The notes: generated by a model not told the origin, from the sequence alone. Positions 17,419 through 26,628 are shown, counted from the stretch's first letter. The stretch: DNA of 64,000 nt from Spirosoma agri (GCF_010747415.1 NZ_JAAGNZ010000001.1:2418001-2482000); one strand, 5' to 3'. Numbers and translations are program-made.

Positions 17419-20400
17419 ATGATGTCTTTTTTACAACCGTTAACGTCACTACCGCGTGCGCTACGCCTGTTGGTCGTGGCGTGTCTGATTGGCCTGCTGC
17501 CCGCCCTACCGGCATTGGCGCAAACCATTACGGGTCGGGTCGTATCGGCCGACGATAACCAGCCATTACCCGGTGTTTCGGTTGTGGTCAAAGGTACCTC
17601 TACGGGTACGACGACCCGCGCCGATGGTACCTATTCACTTAATGCCGCTTCATCCAGCACACTAACCTACTCGTTCATTGGGTACGAAACGAAAGAAATT
17701 ACGGTGGGCAACCGTACGGCCATCGACATTGCCCTGGCCGTGGGCACATCGACGCTGAGCGAGGTTGTTGTAACGGCGCTGGGTATCAAAAAAGATATTC
17801 GGCAAACGGGTGTTGCGATCCAGACTGTAGAAGGGTCACAGCTGTTAAAAGCGCGTGAACCCAACCCGATCAACTCCCTGACGGGCAAAGTGGCTGGCCT
17901 AACTATCGGGTCTTCGTCCGAATTGCTGGGTCGCCCGAATATTTCCTTGCGGGGTAATTCGGATGTGCTGTTCGTTGTGGATGGCATCCCGATTACATCC
18001 GATACCTGGAACGTCAGCGCCGACGATATTGAGACCTATACCGTATTAAAAGGAGCTTCGGCATCGGCCCTGTACGGGTTTCGGGGAAAAAACGGAGCCA
18101 TTCTGATCACCACCAAGCGCGGTACAAAAGATAAACGCGGCTTTTCGGTAGAGGTCAATACCAGCCAGATGGCCGATCAGGGGTTTCTGGCGATTCCTAA
18201 AGTGCAGGACGAATACGGCCCCGGTGATCACGGTGTGTATGCATTTGGCGATGGCAAAGGAAATGGCCTGAACGATGGCGATTACGACATCTGGGGACCA
18301 GCCCTGAACGGTCAGCTGATTCCGCAGTATGACAGTCCGGTTGTGTCGGGTCAGACGTTCACCACCACGTTTCCCAATGGCAAAACGTTTACCAGTAACC
18401 GCCAGCCAACGCCGTTTGTGCCACGGGGCAAAGACAACCTCAGCCGGTTTATCCAGACGGGTATTCTCTCGAACAACAACGTTGCGGTAGCGGCATCGGG
18501 CGAAAAATACGATATGCGCTTTTCGCTGTCGCACAATTATCAGCAGGGCTTGGTGCCGAACACGAAGCTCAACGTAACGAACTTCAACATTACGGGTGGG
18601 TATAATTTTTCGCCTAAACTGCGCTTCGAGTCTAGTCTGAACTACAACCGCCAATACACGCCCAACTTCCCGGATGTCAACTACGGACCAAACTCGCTGA
18701 TCTACAATGTTATCGCCTGGGGTGGCGCGGACTGGAATATTGATGATATGAAGCAGATCTGGCAGCCGGGCAAAGAAGGTACGCAGCAGATTTACGCTGA
18801 ATACCAACGCTATAACAACCCCTGGTTTCTGGCTAAATACTGGCTGCGTGGGCATTACAACAGCAACGTGTATGGCTACACGTCGCTTCGTTACCAGCTT
18901 GCCGACGGATTGCAGCTGACGGGTAAAACACAGTTGACGACCTACAGCATTCTGCGGACAGAAAAACTACCATATTCGGCGACGACCTATGGCCGTGAAG
19001 AAGCCCGTGGTGATTACCGTGAAGATCGCCGGAGCCTGTTCGACAACATCAACCAATTGCTGCTGCAATACAACAAAAAAGTGACGCCTGATCTGGCCCT
19101 GAACGCACTGGTCGGTGGTGAAGCGCGTATTTTTAATTATAATTCCAACTACGCCAGCACCAACTATCTGAACGTACCGGGTGTCTATAATTTCGCGAAC
19201 TCATCGAATCCGGTTATTGCGTCGAACTTCCAGTCGGACATGCGCGTGCTGTCGGCTTATTACTCGGCTGATTTCACGTTCCGCGATTATGCCACATTGA
19301 CCACGACGGGCCGTATCGATAAACTCTCGACACTGCCGAAAGGAAATAACGCGTACTTCTATCCATCGGTGGCACTGAGCACAGTCATCTCAGACTATGT
19401 TCAGTTGCCAGCCAAACTTGGTATCTCGTTCCTGAAACTACGGGCTTCGTATGCTAACGTAAAAGATGGGCTGACCCAATCGACTATCGGCTCAACCCCA
19501 GGGGCTTCGTTCCCGGTCGGTTACGGCGTCGATTACAGCTCGTCGTATGGTGGCCCAACCTACCAGAACTCGGCGGTGTATACATTGCCGCTAACGTATA
19601 ATAACAAACCATCGGCCTACTACGCCAATACACTCAATAACCCGAACCTGAAGCCCAACTCGACCTCACAGGCGGAAGTCGGTCTTGATATCCGGTTCCT
19701 GAATAACCGTTTGATCCTGGATGGTGCGTATTACGTGAGCAACGACGGACCGCGCATTTTTACGTTGCCTTCGTCGGAAGCAACGGGCTACACCGGTCGC
19801 CTGGTCAATGGGATCAGTACGCAGAAAAAGGGTGGTGAGATCTCCCTGACGGGGCAGGCAATTCGCTCGCCCAAAGGGTTTAACTGGGATGTTGTTGCCA
19901 ACTACTCAACCTACACGGAACGCTTGAAAGATGTTTATACGGAAGGCGGTATCAATACGCTGGCATCCAGTTATTTTGTGGGTAACAGCAGTGGCTCGCG
20001 GTTCATCAATATCGGTGATCGGACGGATGGTTACTATTCGAGCGCGTTCGTGCGCACCCCCGATGGTCAACTGATCAATGACGCCGGCGGGCGGCCGATT
20101 ATCAATCCCGTGTCGCAGTTCCTGGGGTACGTGAATCCGAAATTCGTCTGGGGGATCAACAACCGGTTCAGCTACAAAAACCTCACGTTCAGCTTCCAGT
20201 TCGATGGTCGGGTTGGTGGTGTGATCGGTGATTACGTCCGTCAGAAAACATTCCAGGGTGGTCGCCACATCGAAACGATACAGGGTGCTTTGGGAGCTGC
20301 CCGTCCGAACGACGTGAAGGGCATCAAGTCCTACGTTGGTGATGGCGTGGTGCTGACAAGTGGTAGCATTAACTACGACGTAAATGGGAACGTGCTCAAC

Positions 20401-20724
20401 TACGGTGAGTTGAAGTACGCGCCTAACACGATTCAGACGTTCGAGCAGGATTACATCGCCCGCGCGTTTGGCTCGACCGAATCATTCCTGATGAGCCGGA
20501 GCTTTGCCAAACTGCGTGAGGTTATCATTGGCTATTCGTTGCCGCAGAATCTGCTGAGACGTGTCGGGGTCAAACAGGCTAGCGTATCGGTAGTGGGTCG
20601 GAACCTTCTGTATTTCGCCCAATACAAAGATATTGATCTGGATCAGTACCTGACTGGTGGTCTCTCCACCCTACAAACCCCAACGACCCGCCGGTACGGC
20701 ATCAACCTGAATCTGGTATTTTAA
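17419..20724 (+). CDS. SusC/RagA-family TonB-dependent outer-membrane transporter
   Basis: A 1101-residue outer-membrane protein that imports ligands with energy from TonB-ExbBD. A signal peptide ends at LPALAQ (about residue 35). A carboxypeptidase-regulatory-like domain follows (ITGRVVSADDNQPLPGVSVV, to about 115), then the TonB-box region and LSEVVVTALG, the plug domain (about 125-235, with LFVVDGIPI, LKGASASALYG and GAILITTKRG) and the beta barrel. It ends in a hydrophobic ILNLVF-like C-terminus typical of the barrel. The SusD gene follows after 45 bases. Two ATG codons stand in tandem at 17419 and 17422. Substrate is inferred only from neighbours: downstream genes point to phosphorus compounds, the divergent genes to fucosides. 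Confidence 0.95.
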   Translation: MMSFLQPLTSLPRALRLLVVACLIGLLPALPALAQTITGRVVSADDNQPLPGVSVVVKGTSTGTTTRADGTYSLNAASSSTLTYSFIGYETKEITVGNRTAIDIALAVGTSTLSEVVVTALGIKKDIRQTGVAIQTVEGSQLLKAREPNPINSLTGKVAGLTIGSSSELLGRPNISLRGNSDVLFVVDGIPITSDTWNVSADDIETYTVLKGASASALYGFRGKNGAILITTKRGTKDKRGFSVEVNTSQMADQGFLAIPKVQDEYGPGDHGVYAFGDGKGNGLNDGDYDIWGPALNGQLIPQYDSPVVSGQTFTTTFPNGKTFTSNRQPTPFVPRGKDNLSRFIQTGILSNNNVAVAASGEKYDMRFSLSHNYQQGLVPNTKLNVTNFNITGGYNFSPKLRFESSLNYNRQYTPNFPDVNYGPNSLIYNVIAWGGADWNIDDMKQIWQPGKEGTQQIYAEYQRYNNPWFLAKYWLRGHYNSNVYGYTSLRYQLADGLQLTGKTQLTTYSILRTEKLPYSATTYGREEARGDYREDRRSLFDNINQLLLQYNKKVTPDLALNALVGGEARIFNYNSNYASTNYLNVPGVYNFANSSNPVIASNFQSDMRVLSAYYSADFTFRDYATLTTTGRIDKLSTLPKGNNAYFYPSVALSTVISDYVQLPAKLGISFLKLRASYANVKDGLTQSTIGSTPGASFPVGYGVDYSSSYGGPTYQNSAVYTLPLTYNNKPSAYYANTLNNPNLKPNSTSQAEVGLDIRFLNNRLILDGAYYVSNDGPRIFTLPSSEATGYTGRLVNGISTQKKGGEISLTGQAIRSPKGFNWDVVANYSTYTERLKDVYTEGGINTLASSYFVGNSSGSRFINIGDRTDGYYSSAFVRTPDGQLINDAGGRPIINPVSQFLGYVNPKFVWGINNRFSYKNLTFSFQFDGRVGGVIGDYVRQKTFQGGRHIETIQGALGAARPNDVKGIKSYVGDGVVLTSGSINYDVNGNVLNYGELKYAPNTIQTFEQDYIARAFGSTESFLMSRSFAKLREVIIGYSLPQNLLRRVGVKQASVSVVGRNLLYFAQYKDIDLDQYLTGGLSTLQTPTTRRYGINLNLVF

Positions 20725-20769
20725 AAACAGTCAGCAGGCTATCAACGGCTGACTACCGACCGAAAAATC

Positions 20770-22368
20770 ATGAAACTTTATAAACACATACTTCTCCCGC
20801 TCGTCGTATTTGGCCTGACACTGGCCAGTTGCGAAAAGCCGTTCGATCAACTCGAACAAGATCCGAACCGGCCTACCAGCGCACCCGCTTCCCTGGTATT
20901 CAACGGGGTACTAAACGATATGTACTTCATTAGCTCAGGCGGTAGTAGCAATGACGGGGGTAATGCAGGGGCATGGAATTCATTTCAGCGCTACAACCAG
21001 TTCTACGCCAGTAACTACAACTACTACGGCACAAACGAGTATAGCTGGACGACAACGGGACTCAATTATATAACGCTGAAAAACGTTGTGAAAATGGAGG
21101 AAGAGGCTAAAAAAGCCGGTCTGTCGGATGTAAACGCGTATTCGGCGCTGGGAAAATTCTTCCGGGCTTACTTCTTTGAGAACATGACCAAGCGGGTGGG
21201 CGATATCCCGTTGACCGATGCCTTGCAGGGGTTGACTAATTCGACACCGAAATACAACACCCAGAAAGAGGTGTATGTGCAGATCTTGACGTGGCTGGAT
21301 GAGGCTAATTCAGATCTGACCACGTTGATTGCCAAAAACGACAACAATCTGTCGGGTGATATTTACCTTGGCAATAGTCTGTCGAAATGGCAGAAAACGG
21401 TCAACACCTTCAAACTACGGGTGCTGGTAAGTTTGAGCAAGAAAGAGGCCGACACGGATTTGAACGTAAAAGCCCGGTTTGCCGAAGTGCTGGCCAATTC
21501 GACCAAATACCCCGTAATGACGTCGATGGATGATAACCTGCAATACGTGTACAACACGTCATTCAACAAGTACAACCGCAATCCGGACAATTTCGGCGGA
21601 AACGCCACACGCGAAAACATGGCGGCTACGTACCTGGGAACGCTGACAAGCCTGAAAGATCCCCGGACGTTCGTTGTGGCCGAACCGGCTACGGCGAAGG
21701 TTGCTGCTGGGGTAAAGCCAACTGATTTTTCGGCTTTCGTAGGCGCATCGTCGGGTGAAGATCTGGCAACGATGTCTTCGAACGCCAATCAGGGCCTGTA
21801 TTCGTTTCAGAATCGGAAGCATTACTACAGCACCTATACCGCCGAGCCGTATATCATCATCGGCTATCCGGAACTACAATTTACCATTGCTGAAGGCATC
21901 AACCGGGGTTGGATCAGCGGAACGGCCGAAGACTACTACAAAAAGGGAATCCAGGCATCGTGGGCTTTTTATGGTCTGACGGATGGTGCCAATACGGTCT
22001 ATTTCTCGGCCGATGGCGGGTATAAAGTGTTCAATACCTACACGGTGAACGTTAGCTTTGCCGATTACTACGCACAGTCAGCTGTGAAGTATGCGGGGAA
22101 TACAAGCACCGGGCTGAGTCAGATATTGACGCAGAAGTACCTGGCGTTTTTCCAGCAATCGGGTCTGGAAGCGTTTTACAACCAGCGCCGGACGGGTGTG
22201 CCCACGTTTATGGTCGGGCCCGGTACGGGGAACAGCACCCGGATTCCGCTCCGGTGGCAGTACCCATCCACAGAACGTTCCTACAATGCCGCCAACAACA
22301 CGGCGGCCATTGCCAGCCAGTACGGTGGTAATGACGATATCAATGCCGCGATGTGGGTACTAAAATAA
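20770..22368 (+). CDS. SusD/RagB-family surface lipoprotein
   Basis: A 532-residue outer-membrane lipoprotein that caps the SusC barrel and captures ligand. The lipobox LASC places the lipidated Cys at residue 21. The opening CEKPFDQLEQDPNRPT resembles the SusD-like group 2 (Pfam SusD-like_2), and the end has a typical RIPLRWQYPSTERSYN block. It is the second gene of the SusC/SusD operon and is followed by a terminator-like hairpin. The ligand cannot be read from the sequence. Confidence 0.93.
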   Translation: MKLYKHILLPLVVFGLTLASCEKPFDQLEQDPNRPTSAPASLVFNGVLNDMYFISSGGSSNDGGNAGAWNSFQRYNQFYASNYNYYGTNEYSWTTTGLNYITLKNVVKMEEEAKKAGLSDVNAYSALGKFFRAYFFENMTKRVGDIPLTDALQGLTNSTPKYNTQKEVYVQILTWLDEANSDLTTLIAKNDNNLSGDIYLGNSLSKWQKTVNTFKLRVLVSLSKKEADTDLNVKARFAEVLANSTKYPVMTSMDDNLQYVYNTSFNKYNRNPDNFGGNATRENMAATYLGTLTSLKDPRTFVVAEPATAKVAAGVKPTDFSAFVGASSGEDLATMSSNANQGLYSFQNRKHYYSTYTAEPYIIIGYPELQFTIAEGINRGWISGTAEDYYKKGIQASWAFYGLTDGANTVYFSADGGYKVFNTYTVNVSFADYYAQSAVKYAGNTSTGLSQILTQKYLAFFQQSGLEAFYNQRRTGVPTFMVGPGTGNSTRIPLRWQYPSTERSYNAANNTAAIASQYGGNDDINAAMWVLK

Positions 22369-22390
22369 TTCACTAACTTCAGGCTGATCT

Positions 22391-22430
22391 AGACCTACAA
22401 GCGATTAAAAAACCTTGTAGGTCTTTCTTT
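22391..22430 (+). terminator. Terminator or attenuator after SusD
   Basis: Perfect 11-bp stem (22391-22401 with 22414-22424) followed by TTTCTTTTTT. It lies in the 75-base gap before the next same-strand gene, so readthrough may be partial. Confidence 0.75.
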
Positions 22431-22443
22431 TTTCGATAAAGTA

Positions 22444-23523
22444 ATGCGACTACTCGGCTTATTAATTGGCGTTTTTCTGAGCTGCTCCACCCTGGCCCAA
22501 CCCGCTCAGAATCTGATTCTTGTCACGCTGGATGGTGTGCGCTGGCAGGAGATCTTCAACGGGGCCGACTCGACGCTTCTGTTCGATCCGGTTTTTAGCC
22601 GCGATACGGCCAGCGCCCGTAAACAGTTTTGGGCCAGCAACCCGGTTGAACGCCGGAAGCGGCTCACGCCCTTTCTGTGGAATACCGTAGGGCAGCAGGG
22701 ACAACTGTACGGGAACCGCCAGCTGGGGAGTCGCCTGAATGTCTCGAATCCGCACTGGTTCAGTTATCCGGGGTACAACGAAATTCTGAGTGGGTATGCC
22801 GATGACCGGATCAAGTCGAACGACAAGATCGATAATCCCAACGTCACGGTGCTGGAGTTTCTGAATCAGCAACCCGGCTTTACCGGGAAAGTGGCCGTAT
22901 TTTCGTCGTGGGACGTGATCGAAGCGGCTGTCAACGAAAAGCGAAGCGGTATTTTCGCGAGTTCAGCTAACGAAACCATCCCGCTTTGTACGGCTCCTGA
23001 TTCGTTGCTGAGCGACCTGACGACGCTGTATCCGCGCGAATTTGGTGACGGTGTTCGGGCCGATTTTCTGACGTACTTCACGGCCCGGCAATACGTTAAG
23101 CAAAACCAGCCGCGCGTGCTTTTTTTATCGTTCGACGAGACCGATGATCTCGCCCATGCCGGGCGTTATCTGGATCACCTGCGTATGGTGCAGTCCATCG
23201 ATAACTACCTGTCCGATTTATGGAAGTTAGTGCAAACGATGCCCCAGTACGCCGGAAAAACGGCACTATTGATCACGACGGATCACGGGCGGGGGCATAC
23301 CCCCAAAGCCCGCTGGAAAGACCACGGCACAAAAACAGCTGATTCGTATCAACTCTGGATGGCGGCCATGGGTCCCGGCGTTGCCGCTACGGGCGAACAG
23401 AAAAACGGGCCGGTTCTCTTCCAGAATCAGCTGGCCGCCACAATGGCACAACTGCTGGGTTTTACTTTCAAAAGCGATCATCCCGTTGGTGCACCGATCG
23501 AAACAATTAATCGTGCCCGTTGA
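22444..23523 (+). CDS. Secreted alkaline phosphatase superfamily hydrolase
   Basis: A 359-residue exported protein (signal peptide to about residue 19) of the alkaline phosphatase superfamily, which hydrolyses phosphate or sulfate esters or phosphonates with two metals. Metal-ligand motifs are in order: VTLDGVRW (Asp30), the probable nucleophile region WFSYPGYNE (Ser107), FDETDDLAH (Asp231, His238), TTDHGRG (Asp280, His281) and a last His294 in KDHG. It most resembles Bacteroidota proteins annotated as phosphoglyceromutase-like or alkaline phosphatase family. The family also includes phosphonoacetate hydrolase and nucleotide pyrophosphatases, so the true substrate is open. Same strand as SusC/SusD and the PhnZ-like gene. 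A 34-bp-arm inverted repeat overlaps its stop codon. Confidence 0.85.
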   Translation: MRLLGLLIGVFLSCSTLAQPAQNLILVTLDGVRWQEIFNGADSTLLFDPVFSRDTASARKQFWASNPVERRKRLTPFLWNTVGQQGQLYGNRQLGSRLNVSNPHWFSYPGYNEILSGYADDRIKSNDKIDNPNVTVLEFLNQQPGFTGKVAVFSSWDVIEAAVNEKRSGIFASSANETIPLCTAPDSLLSDLTTLYPREFGDGVRADFLTYFTARQYVKQNQPRVLFLSFDETDDLAHAGRYLDHLRMVQSIDNYLSDLWKLVQTMPQYAGKTALLITTDHGRGHTPKARWKDHGTKTADSYQLWMAAMGPGVAATGEQKNGPVLFQNQLAATMAQLLGFTFKSDHPVGAPIETINRAR

Positions 23524-23586
23524 CTGGGATGGATTCATACGCCGTATCTTGGAGATACGGCGTATGAATCCATCCCAGTCAACGGG
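23516..23586. repeat. Perfect palindrome with 34-base arms overlapping a stop codon
   Basis: Arms 23516-23549 and 23553-23586 are exact reverse complements around a 3-base centre. The left arm includes the last codons and the TGA (23521-23523) of the phosphatase-like gene. The inner 31 bases (23536-23566, starting CATACGCCGTATCTT) recur in altered form at 61790-61820. Confidence 0.9.
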
Positions 23587-23661
23587 TAATCCCAAACGCT
23601 ACTTATCTTGCGTCGATTTTAGAAAGCAAATAGATTCTGACCCCCGTATCCCGCAAAACCT

Positions 23662-24204
23662 ATGACTATTGCTGCCCTTTTTGCCCAGAGTGGTAATGAC
23701 GATTATTACGGAGAGCCAATAACGCAACTCGAACATGCGTTACAGTGCGCACAAATGGCCGAGCAGGCTGGTGCCGACGCGGACACGGTTGCTGCTGCGT
23801 TTTTGCACGATATCGGTCATCTGTTACCCGAAGAACTGGTGAAGACGGGTTATATGGATGGCTACGGTACCATCGATCATGAACGGCTCGGTGCCGATTA
23901 TCTGCGGGAGTTAGGGTACTCGGAGAAAGTAGCGCAACTGATCGAAAATCACGTAAATGCCAAACGCTATCTGGTCTTCAAAAACCCGAAATACTTCGCC
24001 CGTTTGTCAGAGGCCAGTTTAAAAACGCTGGCGTTTCAGGGTGGGCCAATGTCGGAAGAAGAAGCAACGGCGTTTGAAGCCAACCCGTATTTTAAAGGAA
24101 TTCTTCAGCTTCGGGTGTGGGATGAACAGGCCAAGATACCCGGCCTGTCGACGCCAACGGCCGATTACTATATCGCCCTCTGCGAGCAGCAACGAGCAAA
24201 TTGA
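23662..24204 (+). CDS. PhnZ-like HD-domain protein (phosphonate-degradation oxygenase type)
   Basis: A 180-residue HD-domain protein resembling PhnZ, the mixed-valent diiron oxygenase that cleaves the C-P bond of 2-amino-1-hydroxyethylphosphonate. Residues align by spacing: Tyr15 and Glu18 (PhnZ Tyr24, Glu27), His25 (His34), His49-Asp50 in LHDIGH (His58-Asp59), His73, His97 followed by NAKRY with Lys101, and Asp154 in RVWDEQAK (Asp161). PhnZ numbers are from memory of the published structure. No signal peptide, so it acts in the cytoplasm. It lies between a secreted phosphatase-superfamily hydrolase and a DUF5690 membrane protein. No recognisable 2-oxoglutarate hydroxylase (PhnY*) is adjacent. 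Another HD hydrolase function cannot be excluded. Confidence 0.8.
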   Translation: MTIAALFAQSGNDDYYGEPITQLEHALQCAQMAEQAGADADTVAAAFLHDIGHLLPEELVKTGYMDGYGTIDHERLGADYLRELGYSEKVAQLIENHVNAKRYLVFKNPKYFARLSEASLKTLAFQGGPMSEEEATAFEANPYFKGILQLRVWDEQAKIPGLSTPTADYYIALCEQQRAN

Positions 24205-24340
24205 TCGCGTGACCTGGCATTTTTACGAATGGCGTAGACACCGGTATCAAGTAGTTCATGAGTTTATCGTCTGAAGTTCGTAGTTTACTGTCTGGAATCT
24301 ACCCACCGATAGTAACCGATATCACCTACCTCGACCATCA

Positions 24341-25615
24341 ATGCGTTTTCTTCGAAATCCTACCGCCTTTGTGCTCTTTGGCGCAACAGCCGCTTTTTGC
24401 TCCTACGCCTGCATGTATGCTTTCCGTCGGGGCATAACCGCCGTTACGTTCGAAGGCATGGCTTTCGCCGGTATCAGCTACAAAATATGGCTGGTTACGG
24501 CGCAGGTGTTTGGCTATGCGGTATCGAAAGGAATTGGTGTGAAAGTTGTGTCGGAGATGTCACCGGGACGTCGGACCATCAATATTCTGATTTTTGTTGC
24601 CATTGCCCTGCTTGCGTTGTTGGGATTTGCTCTCGTTCCGGCTCCCTGGAATATCGTTTTTCTGTTCCTGAACGGTTTGCCGTTGGGCATGGTCTACGGC
24701 ACCATGATCGGGTTCCTGGAAGGTCGGCGTCAGACCGATGCGCTCGTCGCTGGTCTGACGGCTTCGTTCATTTTTGCGTCGGGCTTTGTCAAAACGATCG
24801 CGTTGACCATCAAAGCGGACTGGGGCGTATCCGAGTTTTGGCTGCCGTTCGTAACGGGTGCTTTATTTGTTTTGCCCATGCTGGTGTCGGTATACGCGTT
24901 GACCCTGCTTCCGCCACCGACGGATGAAGACCGCGCCCTGCGTACCGAACGGAAACCAATGGACTCGGCGGAGCGGCAGGCCTTTGTGCGAAGTTTCCGA
25001 CCGGGACTGGTGCTACTCATTGCATCGTACGTATTGCTATCTGCCTTTCGCGACTTCCGCGATAACTTCGGTCCTGAGATCTTGAAAAGTGCGGGGGTAG
25101 ACAATCCGGGTATTTTTGCCAAAACCGAAACGATGGTTGCCGTTGGCATTCTGATCGTGATGGCATTGCTTCAGCAGGTTACCAACAACTTCAAGGCGTT
25201 TGCTTTGTTGAATGGGCTGATGCTGTTGGGTGGGGCACTGGTTGGTCTGAGTACGTACGCTTACTCGACCGGATTGCTGTCGCCCGGTAACTGGTTCCTG
25301 CTGACGGGTTTGGGCTTGTACATGGCGTATGTCCCCTGCAACGGATTGTATTTCGAACGACTCATCGCCACGTTCCGGTACGTGAGCACGGTTGGCTTCA
25401 TCATCACCCTGGCCGACTGGTATGGCTATCTGGGCAGCGTAGGCGTATTGCTGTACAAGAATTTTGGTCACGGCTCGATCAGTTACCGCGAGTTTTTCAT
25501 CAACGGGGCCTACATCATGTCTGTGTTTTATAGTTTGCTGGTGGTTAGCTCGTTTGCCTATTTCCGAAGACGGTTTCAGAAAGAAGAAAAACGGGTCGCC
25601 GTCCCTGAATTCTAG
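24341..25615 (+). CDS. DUF5690 family multi-pass membrane protein, MFS-like
   Basis: A 424-residue inner-membrane protein with about 11-12 hydrophobic helices and MFS-like features, including a basic loop after the second helix and GMVYGTMIGFLEGRRQTD. It matches what I know of DUF5690, a Bacteroidota family without a proven substrate. Conserved-looking stretches are YAFRRGITAVTFEG, SAFRDFRDNFGPEIL and YVPCNGLYFERLIATFR. It lies 136 bases after the PhnZ-like gene on the same strand, which suggests uptake of an organophosphorus compound as a hypothesis. A distant MFS relationship is inferred from topology only. Confidence 0.8.
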   Translation: MRFLRNPTAFVLFGATAAFCSYACMYAFRRGITAVTFEGMAFAGISYKIWLVTAQVFGYAVSKGIGVKVVSEMSPGRRTINILIFVAIALLALLGFALVPAPWNIVFLFLNGLPLGMVYGTMIGFLEGRRQTDALVAGLTASFIFASGFVKTIALTIKADWGVSEFWLPFVTGALFVLPMLVSVYALTLLPPPTDEDRALRTERKPMDSAERQAFVRSFRPGLVLLIASYVLLSAFRDFRDNFGPEILKSAGVDNPGIFAKTETMVAVGILIVMALLQQVTNNFKAFALLNGLMLLGGALVGLSTYAYSTGLLSPGNWFLLTGLGLYMAYVPCNGLYFERLIATFRYVSTVGFIITLADWYGYLGSVGVLLYKNFGHGSISYREFFINGAYIMSVFYSLLVVSSFAYFRRRFQKEEKRVAVPEF

Positions 25616-25686
25616 CTGCAACTAAGTGATTGGAGGACGGGTTTATTCCCTAATTACCCAATTAACCCGTAAGCAGCGGGTAAACC

Positions 25687-26628
25687 ATGAAACGTGTCCT
25701 TATTTTAACGGGCCTGAGCGGCAGTGGTAAAACCACGTTTGCCCGCCGGTTCTGCGCTGAAAACCCAAACTGGTTACGAGTCAATCGTGATGATCTCCGA
25801 CGGGGTTTGTTGTCCGTATCGCTTGGTGAGTACTGGCAAACGTGGTCTGATCAGGAGAAGAATCGCATCGAGCAACTCGTCAACGAGTTACAGAAAACAG
25901 CCATTCTGGAAGGACTCATGCAGGGCTGGCACGTGCTGATCGACAATACAAATCTAAAACTAAGTTACGTCAATGACTTCCGGCGGTTGTTGGCCAATCG
26001 GTTCGATGACGTCGAAATACGGTATACGCTGATTGATGCACCCCTGGAGGAATGTATCCGGCGCGATCAGAATCGCCCTGACTCGGTAGGGGAGGCCGTG
26101 ATCCGGCGGCAGGCCGAACAACTTACCGCGCTGAAGCGCAAATTCAGATTTCAGACCGAACTACTGACGCGAAATCCTGCTTTTCAGCGCGCACAGAACC
26201 CATCGCTGCCCCCTTGCGTACTGGTCGATATTGATGGGACCGTAGCCGAACGAGGCGACCGATCGCCGTACGACTGGCACCGGGTCGGCATTGACCGGCC
26301 TAAGTGGCCCATCATCCGGCTGGTTCAGGCATTGCAGGCATCGGGCTACGCCATCGTGTTCCTCTCCGGTCGGGATGCGGTCTGCCGACCCGAAACAATT
26401 TCCTGGCTCAAGCAATATGTTGGCTGGGAAGCGACTGACTATCGCTTGTTCATGCGCCCTGCAAACGACAATCGAAAGGACTCGCTCATCAAACAGGAGT
26501 TGTACGAACAGCACATCGCCGGTCAGTATTACGTCGAACTCGTCGTGGACGATCGACAGCAGGTTGTGGATATGTGGCGACGGACGCTGGGCCTGACGTG
26601 CGTACAGGTAGACGACGGGGATTTTTGA
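25687..26628 (+). CDS. T4 Pnkp-like polynucleotide 5'-kinase/3'-phosphatase
   Basis: A 313-residue bifunctional protein with the same domain order and length as phage T4 polynucleotide kinase-phosphatase. The P-loop GLSGSGKTT is at 9-17 with Lys15, and NRDD at 33-36 supplies Asp35, the same numbers as the T4 kinase active site. A HAD-type phosphatase domain follows with VDIDGT (Asp181, Asp183), FLSGRD and VVDDRQQVVDMWRR near the end, closing with DDGDF as T4 closes with SGDF. It should heal RNA or DNA ends by adding a 5' phosphate and removing a 3' phosphate. No ligase gene is adjacent. It faces the AT-rich DUF6934-like module. Confidence 0.88.
   Translation: MKRVLILTGLSGSGKTTFARRFCAENPNWLRVNRDDLRRGLLSVSLGEYWQTWSDQEKNRIEQLVNELQKTAILEGLMQGWHVLIDNTNLKLSYVNDFRRLLANRFDDVEIRYTLIDAPLEECIRRDQNRPDSVGEAVIRRQAEQLTALKRKFRFQTELLTRNPAFQRAQNPSLPPCVLVDIDGTVAERGDRSPYDWHRVGIDRPKWPIIRLVQALQASGYAIVFLSGRDAVCRPETISWLKQYVGWEATDYRLFMRPANDNRKDSLIKQELYEQHIAGQYYVELVVDDRQQVVDMWRRTLGLTCVQVDDGDF

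Noticed and set aside
18046-18855. Long open frame on the minus strand inside susC
   Set aside because: It is antisense to an unmistakable SusC gene and has no family features; long antisense frames are expected at this codon usage.
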